A DNA stretch of 64,000 nucleotides from Moritella dasanensis ArB 0140 (GTDB lineage Bacteria > Pseudomonadota > Gammaproteobacteria > Enterobacterales > Moritellaceae): the NCBI RefSeq assembly GCF_000276805.1, contig NZ_AKXQ01000027.1, positions 1 through 64,000 of the forward strand. Direction: 5' to 3'. Made by a program: the position numbers and the translations under genes. The notes under the pieces are model-generated. The model ran no database searches. It was not told the DNA's origin and worked only from the letters and a program-made list of their open reading frames with translations. Below, in pieces: positions 40,354-50,266 of this stretch; position 1 is the first letter of the stretch; each line of letters starts with the position of its first letter.

Positions 40354-41548
40354 GCCCCGCTAAGATCACCTTATTATCTGCTAACAACGTACTATCGCGA
40401 TGACGCTTAATTCGATATATCGCCACCACAAAGGTTAAGGTAAATAACCCTAACGATATTAACTGCGGCAACAAAGCCATAAAGCCCTGACCGTAATTCA
40501 CCTGACCAATCTGTAACTGCATATAATGGGTGATCGGCAATAGTGCGCGCCATATCAGCGCTAACTGCGGCATACTTTCAGCAGGGAAAGTCACCCCGAT
40601 AAAGGCAAATGCAGGTGCCGAATACGCCGCCCCCATGCTAATCGCTTGCGTCAGATTCATGGTCAAAGTAAAGATCAATAGAGCGATAGCCTGCCCCGCT
40701 AATACGGCCACGATCAGAATTAACAATAAGTAACCCCAGTTGCCATGCATTGGCATACTCAAATAACCGTAAAAGAAACTTAAAAACAACAAACCATGTA
40801 CCACGGATAACAAGGTATAGGGTAATAACTTGCCTATCACCGCACTCACGACGGCACCATCAGCACGTTGAAACCAATTCGCTTGGGTATTATTTTTATA
40901 TTCCGACCCAAATGCGAGTAACACCGAAACCAACACAAAGATTTGCCATAATGCCGGAACGGCAGCCGTCACCAAAAATGGCACATAATTGGTCGAGACA
41001 TTATAAAGCGGATTAACCTGGGTCGAAATTGGGGCTATCGTACCTTTGATTAACGCCAGATTACCACCACTCGCCAGGGTTTTGACTGCATCAATTTTGG
41101 CGTTGAAAGTGGCAAATGTTTTCGCCATATTAGACGATACCAGCTTACCAATAAGCACATATTGGGCATTGTAAAAAGTACTGACTTCCGGTGTCATTGC
41201 GAGATAGATTTTTTTTTCAAAGTCACGCGGTATTTGCACCACCGCATACACTTCACCGCGTTGCATCAAGGCTTTACCCTCGGCCAGGTTGGTCACTTGG
41301 TGGGTCACGGCAAGTGAAGGATTCGCATCAATATAACGCACCAAGTTACGTGATATTCGACTGTGGTCTTGATCAACCACCGCGACCGCAAGATCACGCG
41401 GAATACCTTGTGAAAAAATAGCGTATATCAGCAACATGCAAGCTAACGGCAACCAAGTCACCAGTGATAATTGCCATTTCGATGCCAATATCAAGCTATT
41501 CTCACGCTGCCAAACCGCTTTGATCTGAGTAATGAATGAACGCATCAT
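40340..41548 (-). CDS. ABC-2 type exporter permease, first of a pair
   Basis: A 402-residue paralogue of the downstream permease with the same plan: N-terminal helix (about residues 25-45), periplasmic domain beginning AVAVVDQDHSRISRNLVRYI, and five to six C-terminal helices. It starts nine bases after the HlyD gene; ATG 41548 or the next codon are both possible. It lacks any Walker motif, so an ATPase from elsewhere would be needed if this is a true ABC pump. Confidence 0.87.
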   Translation of the reverse strand: MMRSFITQIKAVWQRENSLILASKWQLSLVTWLPLACMLLIYAIFSQGIPRDLAVAVVDQDHSRISRNLVRYIDANPSLAVTHQVTNLAEGKALMQRGEVYAVVQIPRDFEKKIYLAMTPEVSTFYNAQYVLIGKLVSSNMAKTFATFNAKIDAVKTLASGGNLALIKGTIAPISTQVNPLYNVSTNYVPFLVTAAVPALWQIFVLVSVLLAFGSEYKNNTQANWFQRADGAVVSAVIGKLLPYTLLSVVHGLLFLSFFYGYLSMPMHGNWGYLLLILIVAVLAGQAIALLIFTLTMNLTQAISMGAAYSAPAFAFIGVTFPAESMPQLALIWRALLPITHYMQLQIGQVNYGQGFMALLPQLISLGLFTLTFVVAIYRIKRHRDSTLLADNKVILAGHDDE

Positions 41549-41557
41549 CAAACCAAC

Positions 41558-42556
41558 TTACTGCGCAGTGGCTGACGGGGCCAGCTCAACGAGTACGCTC
41601 ATACCCACGCGCAGATCGGCAATCGGTTGAACCGGTCTTGCTTCAATCTCAAAAGTGCGTAAATCAAAACCTTTAGCGTTATCGGTCGAACGCCAAGTCG
41701 CGTAATCACCCATCACCGCAATATGCGTCACTTCATACTGGAACGTCGCATCACCAATCGCAGGGATACGTGCAGTTAATAGCGTGCCTTTTGTCAATCT
41801 TGGTAATAAATCTTCGCGGATATTAAATACCGCCCAACTATCGTTAATATCGACAATACTCACCACAGGGAAACCAGTCGGCGCTAACTCACCTTCTTTC
41901 AATAAGATTTGTACTACCTCACCATCACGCAGAGCATATTGTTTAGTATCTTTGGTATATGACTCTACTTCAGTAACAACACCTTGTGCCATACGCTCTT
42001 GCTCTATAGCCGCTTGTTTGGTTTCTTTACGTGCGCCTTCTCTCGCCATTTGGTAACCTTGATAAGCCGCATTTTGGGTATATTTCGACGCTTGCCATTT
42101 GGTATATACTTCATCGCGCTTTTGCTCTGGCAATACACCGTCATTATAAAGATTATCCACGCGCTGATAGGTTTTTTCCATCAACTGCGCTGCGGCTTGA
42201 GCTTTTTTCCACTGATCTTTCGCGGCGATAATTTGCTGCTCACGGGCACCAGTTTCAGCTTGTTCGCGCATGGCAGTCGCTGCTGAACGACCGGCTTTTG
42301 CTTGCACCAGCTTGGCATCGAGTTCAGGACTCGCTAACGAGAAAATTAATTGCCCTTGGCTCACTCGCTCACCTTTCTTCACATCCACTGACGCAATACG
42401 TCCAGGGATCTTAGAAGAAACATTATATTGCTCGGCTTCAATCTGACCTTGTAACAAGATAGCTTTAGGCTCATACGCCTTGTTAAATTCAAATACTAAC
42501 CAGCCGATAATAGCTAGCACGACTACCGCAATGATGCCTGTCTTAACTTTACTCAT
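41558..42556 (-). CDS. HlyD family secretion/efflux adaptor
   Basis: A 332-residue periplasmic adaptor with an N-terminal membrane anchor (about residues 6-24), a lipoyl half (SSKIPGRIASVDVKKGERVS), a long alpha-helical hairpin rich in Ala, Gln and Lys (about 80-200), and the second lipoyl half (ALRDGEVVQILLKEGELAPTG). It should join the two ABC-2 permeases to the TolC-like channel encoded directly upstream (TAAATG junction with that gene). Confidence 0.9.
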   Translation of the reverse strand: MSKVKTGIIAVVVLAIIGWLVFEFNKAYEPKAILLQGQIEAEQYNVSSKIPGRIASVDVKKGERVSQGQLIFSLASPELDAKLVQAKAGRSAATAMREQAETGAREQQIIAAKDQWKKAQAAAQLMEKTYQRVDNLYNDGVLPEQKRDEVYTKWQASKYTQNAAYQGYQMAREGARKETKQAAIEQERMAQGVVTEVESYTKDTKQYALRDGEVVQILLKEGELAPTGFPVVSIVDINDSWAVFNIREDLLPRLTKGTLLTARIPAIGDATFQYEVTHIAVMGDYATWRSTDNAKGFDLRTFEIEARPVQPIADLRVGMSVLVELAPSATAQ

Positions 42557-43912
42557 TTATTTAACCTCGATACCATTGATTTGTAGATAGTCCATGAAGC
42601 GATCAACCTCGCCACTCACAGATAATAATTGCGCCAGCGATTTAACATAGTTATAGCTTGCAGACAGACGTTGAACCCGAATACTGGTGGCATATAATTG
42701 TGAATCAGCCACTTCCAATGAAGTGGATAAACCTTGGCTAAAGGCCTTTTGGCGCAGTACCACGGTCTCTTCTGACAAGGCTTGGCTTGATGCCAATGAA
42801 TTATATTCTTCTAATGCCTGACTCATTTCGGCATAGGTTTTTTCGACTAGAATCGATAAGTCTTGCTGCATTTGCAGCTGTAATAAATTGACCTGACGTA
42901 CCGAACTTTTTGCGGCCACGACTTCTTGTGACGTGCCAGAGCGCTCTATAATAGGAATTCGCACACCCACACCTACCATCCATTCAGGTAATAACTCACC
43001 AGTCACTGAATCATCGGAATATAAATTATAATTACCGTATAACATCACTTCTGGTAAATGCTTAGCCGACGCCATATCCACCATGCCTTTAGCTTGTTCG
43101 CGCTTGGCATTTAAGATGGCAATGCCGGGATGATCGGTTAAGGTTTTGCTTAAATACGGCGTTACCGAGGTGACACTGTTATTTACAAACAGTGGCGTAG
43201 TCGGCAGTACAGACTCTTGCTGCTTGAGCATTTTGGTTAACGCTAATTTAGCGATCTCATAATCACGTAATGATTTCTGCGCTTCAATTTGCGCTTTGTC
43301 TAACGATACCTGCGCCATCAAACGTTCTACTTTTGCAATCTGACCCTGCTGCTCAAACTTCACCGCATGATTTAAGTGATCGGCTAACGCGTCCACCGCA
43401 TCCAGACGCACTTGATAGACTTGCTCTGCTAATACCACACCAAAATAATATTGTACTAATTGAGTAAAGGTAGCGCGGGTGGCTAAATTATAATTACTTT
43501 GCGCTTCGTCTACTTGCGCTTGACGAATATCTTGCGCAGCAGTAATGCGGCCACCCGTGTACACAGGTAAGACTGCATTCAATGACGAATGGGCAAAGTT
43601 TTGATTGGTTAACGGTAGATTCGGTAATGCAAAAGGTAGCGGAATAGGTAATGCAGCACCCACTCCTGACGTATCAATTTCGACAGGTTTATCAAAATGG
43701 GTATACGAGCCAGTAATATCAACATTGGGTAAATACAGCGACTTGGCTGCATCCTGTAAGGCTTCCGAATATTTTACTTCTTCTTTCTTTGCCAGCAGCG
43801 CATCATTTTTCTGTGCAACTTGATACCAAGCTTCAGAAAAATCGATAGCAGCAGCTTGCACATTACAACTCAATGCAATGGCAGTCATTACGCCATAAAA
43901 GACTGTTTTCAT
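42557..43912 (-). CDS. TolC family outer membrane efflux channel
   Basis: A 451-residue outer membrane protein with a signal peptide (residues 1-20, cleaved near VQAA) and two outer membrane efflux protein repeats made of long helices and short strands. It forms a trimeric channel-tunnel. It is the first gene of a four-gene exporter operon and is preceded by AGGAA. It would serve the HlyD/ABC-2 exporter and perhaps others such as the RND pump at 10.6-14.9 kb, which lacks its own channel. Confidence 0.9.
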   Translation of the reverse strand: MKTVFYGVMTAIALSCNVQAAAIDFSEAWYQVAQKNDALLAKKEEVKYSEALQDAAKSLYLPNVDITGSYTHFDKPVEIDTSGVGAALPIPLPFALPNLPLTNQNFAHSSLNAVLPVYTGGRITAAQDIRQAQVDEAQSNYNLATRATFTQLVQYYFGVVLAEQVYQVRLDAVDALADHLNHAVKFEQQGQIAKVERLMAQVSLDKAQIEAQKSLRDYEIAKLALTKMLKQQESVLPTTPLFVNNSVTSVTPYLSKTLTDHPGIAILNAKREQAKGMVDMASAKHLPEVMLYGNYNLYSDDSVTGELLPEWMVGVGVRIPIIERSGTSQEVVAAKSSVRQVNLLQLQMQQDLSILVEKTYAEMSQALEEYNSLASSQALSEETVVLRQKAFSQGLSTSLEVADSQLYATSIRVQRLSASYNYVKSLAQLLSVSGEVDRFMDYLQINGIEVK

Positions 43913-44348
43913 ACTTGATTCCTAAGATCACGCCGTTGTCGAATAGTGCATCCCTATTAATATAGCAACGAACTAAGCTATTAATATAAAATAATTAAAC
44001 TATTAATATCAGATGATTAAACAGCGGTGGGTAATACATTCAAAAACTGTACACACCGTCATGTTTATATCCTAGCAACCAACAATAGAGTTTATACTCT
44101 AAAAATAGCGCAGTAAACATGGCAATGCATAACCAAAAACAAATGATAACGCATAAATTTGTCGAGCACTACGCCAGTATGAGACTAATTTAAATAACAG
44201 CTTAATAACAAACGCTCGACTGTAGGCCTTCACAGGATGTGGTTAACGCAATAAAAAATATAAATTTGCATTTAATTACCATTAACCGATGGTGTCTTAT
44301 AGCTTAGATGCGTACAATTACGCCCACGAAATAACTGAGAGAAAATAG
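43913..44348. other. 436-bp divergent intergenic region between tolC-like gene and prmA
   Basis: It holds the promoters of the exporter operon and prmA. Three copies of CTATTAATAT occur at 43954, 43978 and 44000, spaced 24 and 22 bases. They could be a regulator's binding sites; no regulator gene is adjacent. Nothing else was recognised. Confidence 0.5.
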
Positions 44349-45230
44349 ATGTCTTGGATCCAATTAAAAATTAATGCTAGCGAAGAAACAGCTGAGAAGA
44401 TAGGTAATATGCTATCTGGTGCAGGCGCAAGTGCAGTCACATTTATGGACTCACAAGATTCGCCAATCTTTGAGCCATTGCCAGGTGAAACTCTACTTTG
44501 GGGTGATACTGATGTCACTGGTTTATTTGAGGCTGATAAAGACATGCAGCCAATCTTAGCGTTTTTAGCAAAAACCAAGGTATTAGGTCCAGATTTCCGC
44601 TACAAATTAGAAATACTCGAAGACAAAGACTGGGAACGCGAATGGATGGAAAACTTCCACCCGATGCAATTTGGCGAACGTCTGTGGATCTGCCCAAGCT
44701 GGCGTCCAGTACCGGATGAAAGTGCGGTTAACGTGATGCTTGATCCAGGTTTAGCATTTGGTACCGGTACCCACCAAACAACAGCATTATGCCTTAAATG
44801 GTTAGATGGCCAAGACCTTACAGGCAAAACAGTTGTCGATTTCGGTTGTGGTTCAGGCATCTTAGCTATCGCAGCACTTAAATTAGGCGCAAAGCGCGTC
44901 ATTGGTGTTGATATCGACCCACAAGCAATCCTAGCAAGTCGTGATAACGCTGAACGTAATGGCGTTGCCGATAAAATCGAATTGTACTTACCTGCTGATC
45001 AACCTGAAGGCATCAAAGCCGATGTAGTCGTTGCAAATATCCTTGCAGCACCGCTACGTGAGTTATCAGGGCTTATCGTTAGCTTCTTAAAGCCAGGTGG
45101 TAAAATCGCCTTGTCAGGCATCTTGGATCACCAAGCAGCAGAATTGAACGAAATTTATCGTCAACACTGCATCATGGATGAACCAACACTGTCTGATGAA
45201 TGGGCGCGATTAAACGGCCAAATCAAATAA
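44349..45230 (+). CDS. prmA: Ribosomal protein L11 methyltransferase
   Basis: A 293-residue SAM-dependent enzyme that trimethylates several amino groups of ribosomal protein L11. The N-terminal L11-recognition domain (about residues 1-100) is followed by the Rossmann methylase domain with [19 protein letters not shown] (motif I) and [13 protein letters not shown] (motif with the NxL... substrate contact). GAGAG precedes the ATG. It is upstream of dusB-fis as in other gammaproteobacteria, but a 284-base gap separates them. Confidence 0.97.
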   Translation: MSWIQLKINASEETAEKIGNMLSGAGASAVTFMDSQDSPIFEPLPGETLLWGDTDVTGLFEADKDMQPILAFLAKTKVLGPDFRYKLEILEDKDWEREWMENFHPMQFGERLWICPSWRPVPDESAVNVMLDPGLAFGTGTHQTTALCLKWLDGQDLTGKTVVDFGCGSGILAIAALKLGAKRVIGVDIDPQAILASRDNAERNGVADKIELYLPADQPEGIKADVVVANILAAPLRELSGLIVSFLKPGGKIALSGILDHQAAELNEIYRQHCIMDEPTLSDEWARLNGQIK

Positions 45231-45238
45231 TATTACCC

Positions 45239-45302
45239 ATACTGTTTACTCTACATAAGCAAATGCAAAAATTAGGCTTGTGTAGATTAAATGAACAGTA
45301 AA
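45239..45302. other. Long imperfect hairpin after prmA
   Basis: TACTGTT...CTACATAAGC pairs with GCTTGTGTAG...AACAGTA, leaving internal mismatches and an A-rich loop. There is no T run. It may form the 3' end of the prmA message. A TATAAT-like element at 45418-45423 is a candidate -10 of the dusB-fis promoter in the rest of this gap. Confidence 0.4.
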
Positions 45303-45514
45303 CACGTAAAAAACGTGCTAACGGTAATTAATCAGGCTAAAATACACGCTATCTCAATTTCTCATTTAACTTCAATGAAAATTGAAGAATAAGCACTTTA
45401 GCTCGATTATCTGTTGTTATAATTTGATTTAGAGGTGTTTTTTTGACTATTTAATGATTTTAACTAAAAAAATATTCAATAGTCTAATTATTAACCTTTT
45501 AACTCGGGTGAAAA

Positions 45515-46522
45515 ATGCGTAACATACGCCGCCTTAGAGCAAATGAGCCGCAACAGATGAAAATAGGTCCTTATCTTCTGGATAACCAATTATTCTTGGC
45601 TCCGATGGCTGGTGTAACCGATCGTCCTTTCCGTCAACTTTGTCGTGATTTGGGTGTTGGTATGGCTGTGTCAGAGATGTTATCGAGTAACCCTCGAGTT
45701 TGGTCTTCAGAAAAATCGTTACAGCGCATGGATCATGCTGGCGAAACCGGGATCCGTTCCGTGCAAATAGCAGGAGCAGATCCAGAGTTGATGGCAGCAG
45801 CTGCACAGCATAATGTAAAAAATGGTGCGCAGATCATTGATATCAACATGGGTTGTCCAGCGAAAAAAGTGAACAAGAAATTTGCTGGTTCTGCATTAAT
45901 GCAGCACCCGGAACAAGTGAAACGGATATTGGATGCGGTAGTAAACGCGGTCGATATTCCGGTAACACTAAAGATACGTACCGGTTGGGATCCAGAACAT
46001 CGCAATGGTATAGAGATAGCTGAAATCGCCGAGCAAGCTGGAATACAAGCCCTCGCGGTTCATGGTCGTACTCGCGCTTGCCTGTACAAGGGCAATGCAG
46101 AATACGACACTATAAAGGCGATTAAAGCTAGCATTAGCATTCCTGTGATCGCAAATGGTGATATCGATAGCCCAGAAAAAGCTAAACGGGTACTTGAGTA
46201 CACGGGTGTTGACGGTCTGATGATCGGACGTCCAGCTCAAGGTAATCCTTGGATTTTTCGGGAAATAAATCACTATCTTAAAACAGGTGAAAAATTACCC
46301 GTGCCAACTGCTGATGAAGTTCGCCGAGTCATTTTGCAACATGTCGAAAACCTACACCAGTTTTACGGTGAGTTTAAAGGCGTTCGATTTGCGCGCAAAC
46401 ACGTCGGTTGGTACATACAACACCAGACTAATGGTGTTGAGTTTCGTAAAAGCTTTAATGCATTGGATAGTTCTGCGGAACAACACCTTGCATTAATGAA
46501 ATATTTTGATGATTTAAGCTAA
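45515..46522 (+). CDS. dusB: tRNA-dihydrouridine synthase B
   Basis: A 335-residue FMN enzyme that reduces uridine in the D-loop of tRNA. APMAGVTDRPFRQLCR and INMGCPAKKVN, with catalytic C114, are diagnostic, as are IKIRTGW-like and VIANGDI motifs. The start at 45515 has GGTGA at suitable distance; MKIGPYLLDN at 45557 aligns better with E. coli DusB and remains possible, so the first 14 residues are uncertain. It is the first gene of the dusB-fis operon, 15 bases before fis. Confidence 0.96.
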   Translation: MRNIRRLRANEPQQMKIGPYLLDNQLFLAPMAGVTDRPFRQLCRDLGVGMAVSEMLSSNPRVWSSEKSLQRMDHAGETGIRSVQIAGADPELMAAAAQHNVKNGAQIIDINMGCPAKKVNKKFAGSALMQHPEQVKRILDAVVNAVDIPVTLKIRTGWDPEHRNGIEIAEIAEQAGIQALAVHGRTRACLYKGNAEYDTIKAIKASISIPVIANGDIDSPEKAKRVLEYTGVDGLMIGRPAQGNPWIFREINHYLKTGEKLPVPTADEVRRVILQHVENLHQFYGEFKGVRFARKHVGWYIQHQTNGVEFRKSFNALDSSAEQHLALMKYFDDLS

Positions 46523-46537
46523 CGAGAAGAGCAATAT

Positions 46538-46837
46538 ATGTTTGAACAAAATCTGGCTCCTAGTGCCTTAACAACTTCTGCAACCGTGCAACAAGCTGAG
46601 CAAATTGTACAGAAACCATTACGTGATTCTGTCCAACAAGCACTACGAAATTACCTTGCACAATTAAATGGCCAAGACGTAGAAAACCTTTATGACTTGG
46701 TATTAGCAGAAGTTGAAGCGCCAATGCTAGATATCATTATGCAGTATACGCGCGGTAACCAAACCCGTGCAGCTGTGATGATGGGCATCAACCGTGGTAC
46801 TCTTCGGAAGAAACTAAAACGTTACGGCATGAACTAA
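46538..46837 (+). CDS. fis: DNA-binding protein Fis
   Basis: A 99-residue nucleoid protein, dimeric, that bends DNA and activates rRNA and tRNA promoters in fast growth. The C-terminal helix-turn-helix is [20 protein letters not shown] (residues 75-94), identical or nearly so to E. coli Fis. The N-terminal beta-hairpin region is present. It is co-transcribed with dusB, the conserved arrangement, and is followed by a strong terminator. Confidence 0.99.
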   Translation: MFEQNLAPSALTTSATVQQAEQIVQKPLRDSVQQALRNYLAQLNGQDVENLYDLVLAEVEAPMLDIIMQYTRGNQTRAAVMMGINRGTLRKKLKRYGMN

Positions 46838-46863
46838 GCTTTATTGCCTGAACGTAATGTAAT

Positions 46864-46900
46864 AAAAAGCCAGCCCTGATTTATCAGGGCTGGCTTTTTT
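46864..46900. terminator. Intrinsic terminator of dusB-fis
   Basis: AAAGCCAGCCCTGA and TCAGGGCTGGCTTT form a perfect 14-bp stem around TTTA, followed by a T run. Confidence 0.95.
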
Positions 46901-46946
46901 ATATCTCAAAAACGAGTCAAACTAAGCGGTAAAAAGTAAAGCTAGC

Positions 46947-47945
46947 TTACATTTTTGGGGTTAATACTTGATAAACATAACCCGGCATTGCCTTATTTAG
47001 CTTAACCGCGAGTCGTTGTTCTAATAATTGCTCGCTTTGCGCCGAGATCTTAAAGGGCCAGCGTTTATTCGCAATACTCTTGGTACCATCCATCACATTC
47101 AAGACAACGTTACCCTGTAACCAATACCACGCCTGACGTTGCTCTACAGCCCCTTTATCCAAGGTGAGTACTAATTTGTATTGGCTATCATCTTTAAGCT
47201 GTACGCCGACTTCAGCGGCGCCACTTTGCAACGATAATAACGCTTGTTCATCCGTTGCTGCCGTTGCAAACGATAATGCCGCTAAGCGACTTTTAATCAT
47301 CTGCGTTAAGGTTTCTACCGAGTATTCCACATTGATGTCGTTGCCAGTCACTACGCGCAGATTATTATTATCATTTAAGCGTGTGATCTGACGCTCACGG
47401 GCACTTTCTAATGCACTAAGGGCTATCAGTGGGTTTGGTGCTTGTTGCTCGGCATACTTCACTGCAGCGCTTGTTTGCTCATCTGCGGCACGTATCGACT
47501 GCATGAACAATGCAGCAGCTGGCGCTTTCTTCATCACCGCCAGACTAGACTGTTGACCCGTCACCGGATCTTGCCAGCGTTCGACAATACTGGTGCCTTG
47601 CAATACTTGCTGGGCTTGGGTATTTACAAAGCGCGATAAAGTTTGCTTATTATCCACCTGACGGACCGTGGTGCCACTAACATTACTCTGACTGATATTG
47701 GCTTCGCTAAAATCAATGCTTTCATCGGCAATCGATACTTCGAATATCTTGGCTAAATTAGCTAATGCGCGGTTATCGGCAACACTGTTAGTTTTAGCTT
47801 GACCAGACGCGGTTAAATAGACGTTTTGAGGATAATTAACATCTGCGCCATCTAACCAAGTGGGACGCTCAGGCGTACTGCTACAAGCACTCATTAAGAT
47901 GGCCGCGGCAGAAATTAAACTGGTAGAAAATAATTTATTGATCAT
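46947..47945 (-). CDS. LPP20-family lipoprotein, last gene of a lipoprotein operon
   Basis: A 332-residue lipoprotein; the signal ends in ILMSAC, so the mature Cys would be lipidated. The N-terminal RPTWLDGADVNYPQNVYLTA resembles LPP20-type proteins (xPxWLxG...YPxxxYLxxxG). The start at 47945 (MINKLF) follows AGGA; an upstream ATG adds 12 residues that would disrupt the signal. It is the fourth gene of an operon with two other lipoproteins and LpoB. Its function is unknown; a role in the cell envelope is inferred from context. Confidence 0.75.
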   Translation of the reverse strand: MINKLFSTSLISAAAILMSACSSTPERPTWLDGADVNYPQNVYLTASGQAKTNSVADNRALANLAKIFEVSIADESIDFSEANISQSNVSGTTVRQVDNKQTLSRFVNTQAQQVLQGTSIVERWQDPVTGQQSSLAVMKKAPAAALFMQSIRAADEQTSAAVKYAEQQAPNPLIALSALESARERQITRLNDNNNLRVVTGNDINVEYSVETLTQMIKSRLAALSFATAATDEQALLSLQSGAAEVGVQLKDDSQYKLVLTLDKGAVEQRQAWYWLQGNVVLNVMDGTKSIANKRWPFKISAQSEQLLEQRLAVKLNKAMPGYVYQVLTPKM

Positions 47946-48019
47946 GTTGTCGTGTCCTGTAACAAACCGTGACTTAAGCACACGCCCACATTAATCGGTG
48001 GGCGGCCGCTCATGAATAA

Positions 48020-49600
48020 TTAAGGTGATAAGGGGGTGTATGCTTTTTTAGCCGCACTTGAATAAAACAGTAAAACGGTTTTCCCTGGTGTTAACAACAA
48101 AGGATCCGTCCCGACCGTAACAGCCGTTGGCACATTACCGAAGTTGGTCATGGCAACGGACTCTGAGTTAAGCGTATCTGGGCTAGTCGTATCTGAGTTA
48201 CTAATATCGGAGCTGATAGTACCTGAGTTGTTAGCAGCATCTGCTAGCGCCGTATTCGATGGCGGTAAACTTAAACCGTTATCAGACTTGGCGGCACTCT
48301 CTGCAATATCATCTGCAATACTTGCCGTGGCATTCACCAATACTGGCGCAACTAACTCAGGCGTCGTTAATACCGGAATTATCGGCGCGATATCCGTAAC
48401 AGAAAAGCCTTGAGTCAGGCTCGGCTGCTGTAAATAATAAGTGCCAGGTTCCAGTGTTAGACGTTGTACTTGAATACTGGCAGGTAGCATATTCCAACTA
48501 CGTACATCCGCCATTTCGCTGATCATACTGGTAATATTCAATAACAAGGTCGCTAATCCGTCCTCGTCCTTTTTTTGTACTTCGTGTAATGCGGTTTGCT
48601 TGATAATAACCCGTGCTAAAGCGGCAGCATAAATCGCCGCTGATTCAGCTTCCAGATCGGCACGCGCCAATAAGTTTACATCATCAAATATTTCGGTTTC
48701 AGCCGTTTTTCCTAACACGGTAAAACGCCAAGGTACCGGTTTGACATAATGCTTGGCATAGTAAGGTAGCGCCAAGGAAATGTTATAACCCAAACTTGGA
48801 GCATATACGCTCATGTATTGCTGTTGCTTGGCCGACACAACGCCGCCCCAATACACTAAGACCAGCTGGCTTTTATTTCGATCTAACGGCTTTACGTCAT
48901 GGTCAAATTCTTGCACATATTTTTCATGTTCAGATCTGAGCCCCAACTGCTTTGACGCCAGTAATAAGCTGTCTTGTAATACCAACGGTATCGCGACTTT
49001 ACTGGTTTTCATTATTTGGTAGGCTTGACGATAACTGATCATGGCACTATCGGTTTCATCACCGAGTTCATACACCAAACCACCCAAGTAATAACTACTT
49101 GATACTAACCCTGACAGGCCACTGTCCGGTAAGCTTTTGGCTAATTCTTGCATCTGCAAGACTTCAACCCGCGCACCATCAAGATCATCTTCCATCAAGT
49201 AAGATAAGATCAATAATTGCTGTAATAACATCCGTTCACTGGCTGTACTGGTATAACTACGCAAGGTTTCGTTGACCGTTACCGCCCCAATGTTTTCGCT
49301 AATACTTAACGCTTGCAGTTGGTTAATTTCCGTTTTAGCGGCCTGCAATTCATTAATGCCACCAGCAAAATCACCATTCACAGCACGTAACAAACCGAGT
49401 GTCAGTTTATATTGGGCGAGATCGCGCTCTGGGTATTCCCGTTGCGCAACTTCGGACAATACTTGACTCGCATTACCGTTATCTAATGTTTGTGCCAAAT
49501 CGTTTAGCTGATGCTGCTGCATTGAGCAACCTTGCAATAAACTAAACCCAATAACAGCGAGATAACGCCGCGAACGTAAAAATGTTAATACAGCTTTCAT
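48020..49600 (-). CDS. COG3014-like lipoprotein
   Basis: A 526-residue lipoprotein (lipobox LLQGC). The first half is helical and repeat-like, consistent with tetratricopeptide-type folds (QYKLTLGLLRAVNGDFAGGI, then GALVYELGDETDSAMISYRQ-like spacing). The last 120 residues are rich in Ser, Thr, Asn and Asp, probably disordered. It matches my memory of COG3014, found beside LpoB and LPP20 genes in Vibrio and relatives. Start ATG 49600 follows AGG and lies nine bases past the lpoB stop. Confidence 0.7.
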   Translation of the reverse strand: MKAVLTFLRSRRYLAVIGFSLLQGCSMQQHQLNDLAQTLDNGNASQVLSEVAQREYPERDLAQYKLTLGLLRAVNGDFAGGINELQAAKTEINQLQALSISENIGAVTVNETLRSYTSTASERMLLQQLLILSYLMEDDLDGARVEVLQMQELAKSLPDSGLSGLVSSSYYLGGLVYELGDETDSAMISYRQAYQIMKTSKVAIPLVLQDSLLLASKQLGLRSEHEKYVQEFDHDVKPLDRNKSQLVLVYWGGVVSAKQQQYMSVYAPSLGYNISLALPYYAKHYVKPVPWRFTVLGKTAETEIFDDVNLLARADLEAESAAIYAAALARVIIKQTALHEVQKKDEDGLATLLLNITSMISEMADVRSWNMLPASIQVQRLTLEPGTYYLQQPSLTQGFSVTDIAPIIPVLTTPELVAPVLVNATASIADDIAESAAKSDNGLSLPPSNTALADAANNSGTISSDISNSDTTSPDTLNSESVAMTNFGNVPTAVTVGTDPLLLTPGKTVLLFYSSAAKKAYTPLSP

Positions 49601-49609
49601 CACGACCTA

Positions 49610-50212
49610 TTAATAACGTAGTTTACCGTTAGACACTAATTTCTTCAGTTTCTTCTGACCTACCCATACCTTGCGGTTATCCGCTAGGCTGATTAAGCTT
49701 AAATCAACTTGGTAATAACGTACTTGCTCGCTATCTGCGGTATCAATAATGGTATTGATCTGACCTTTCAGAATAAAGTCAGCGCCTTGTTCTTGACCCG
49801 CTGCATTACGTGTTGATTCAGTTGAATTCAAATCTTGGTCAATACGCTCTTCACGGATCTCAGTACGCTCATCACTTGATGCGACAAACTCAACTTGGCC
49901 GCTATTAATTAGCTCACGTTCCATTTCGTTAACAAAGGTTTTGGTATTGATGTGTTCATGGCTTAAATTACGCACTGTACCGACGATCACTGAAGGTGCT
50001 TGACCCGTTTTCGCAGTGAACTTGTTATACCAAGGACGTGCTAACACATCACTGATCATTTCTTGTGCCACCATTTGTGAGTCAGTGTCGTTCCACGCAC
50101 CACTTAAATCGACAGTTTGACCCGCATCAACACGCTCAACAGAGGTGCTACAACCGGTCGCTAACGTCGATACTAAAACCGAACCCAATACTAATTTTAA
50201 CAACTTATTCAT
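49610..50212 (-). CDS. lpoB: Penicillin-binding protein activator LpoB
   Basis: A 200-residue outer membrane lipoprotein (lipobox LATGC) with the LpoB domain: DLSGAWNDTDSQMVAQEMIS, then PSVIVGTVRNLSHEHINT and ADFILKGQINTIID. LpoB reaches through the peptidoglycan to activate PBP1B. The long Pro-rich linker of the E. coli protein is missing here, as in many Vibrio-type LpoB proteins. It sits between two lipoprotein genes and is likely co-transcribed with them. Confidence 0.85.
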   Translation of the reverse strand: MNKLLKLVLGSVLVSTLATGCSTSVERVDAGQTVDLSGAWNDTDSQMVAQEMISDVLARPWYNKFTAKTGQAPSVIVGTVRNLSHEHINTKTFVNEMERELINSGQVEFVASSDERTEIREERIDQDLNSTESTRNAAGQEQGADFILKGQINTIIDTADSEQVRYYQVDLSLISLADNRKVWVGQKKLKKLVSNGKLRY

Positions 50213-50266
50213 TGATCATTTCCTTTCTTAAATTTAATAAAATTAACAAACACTTAATCAATACCA

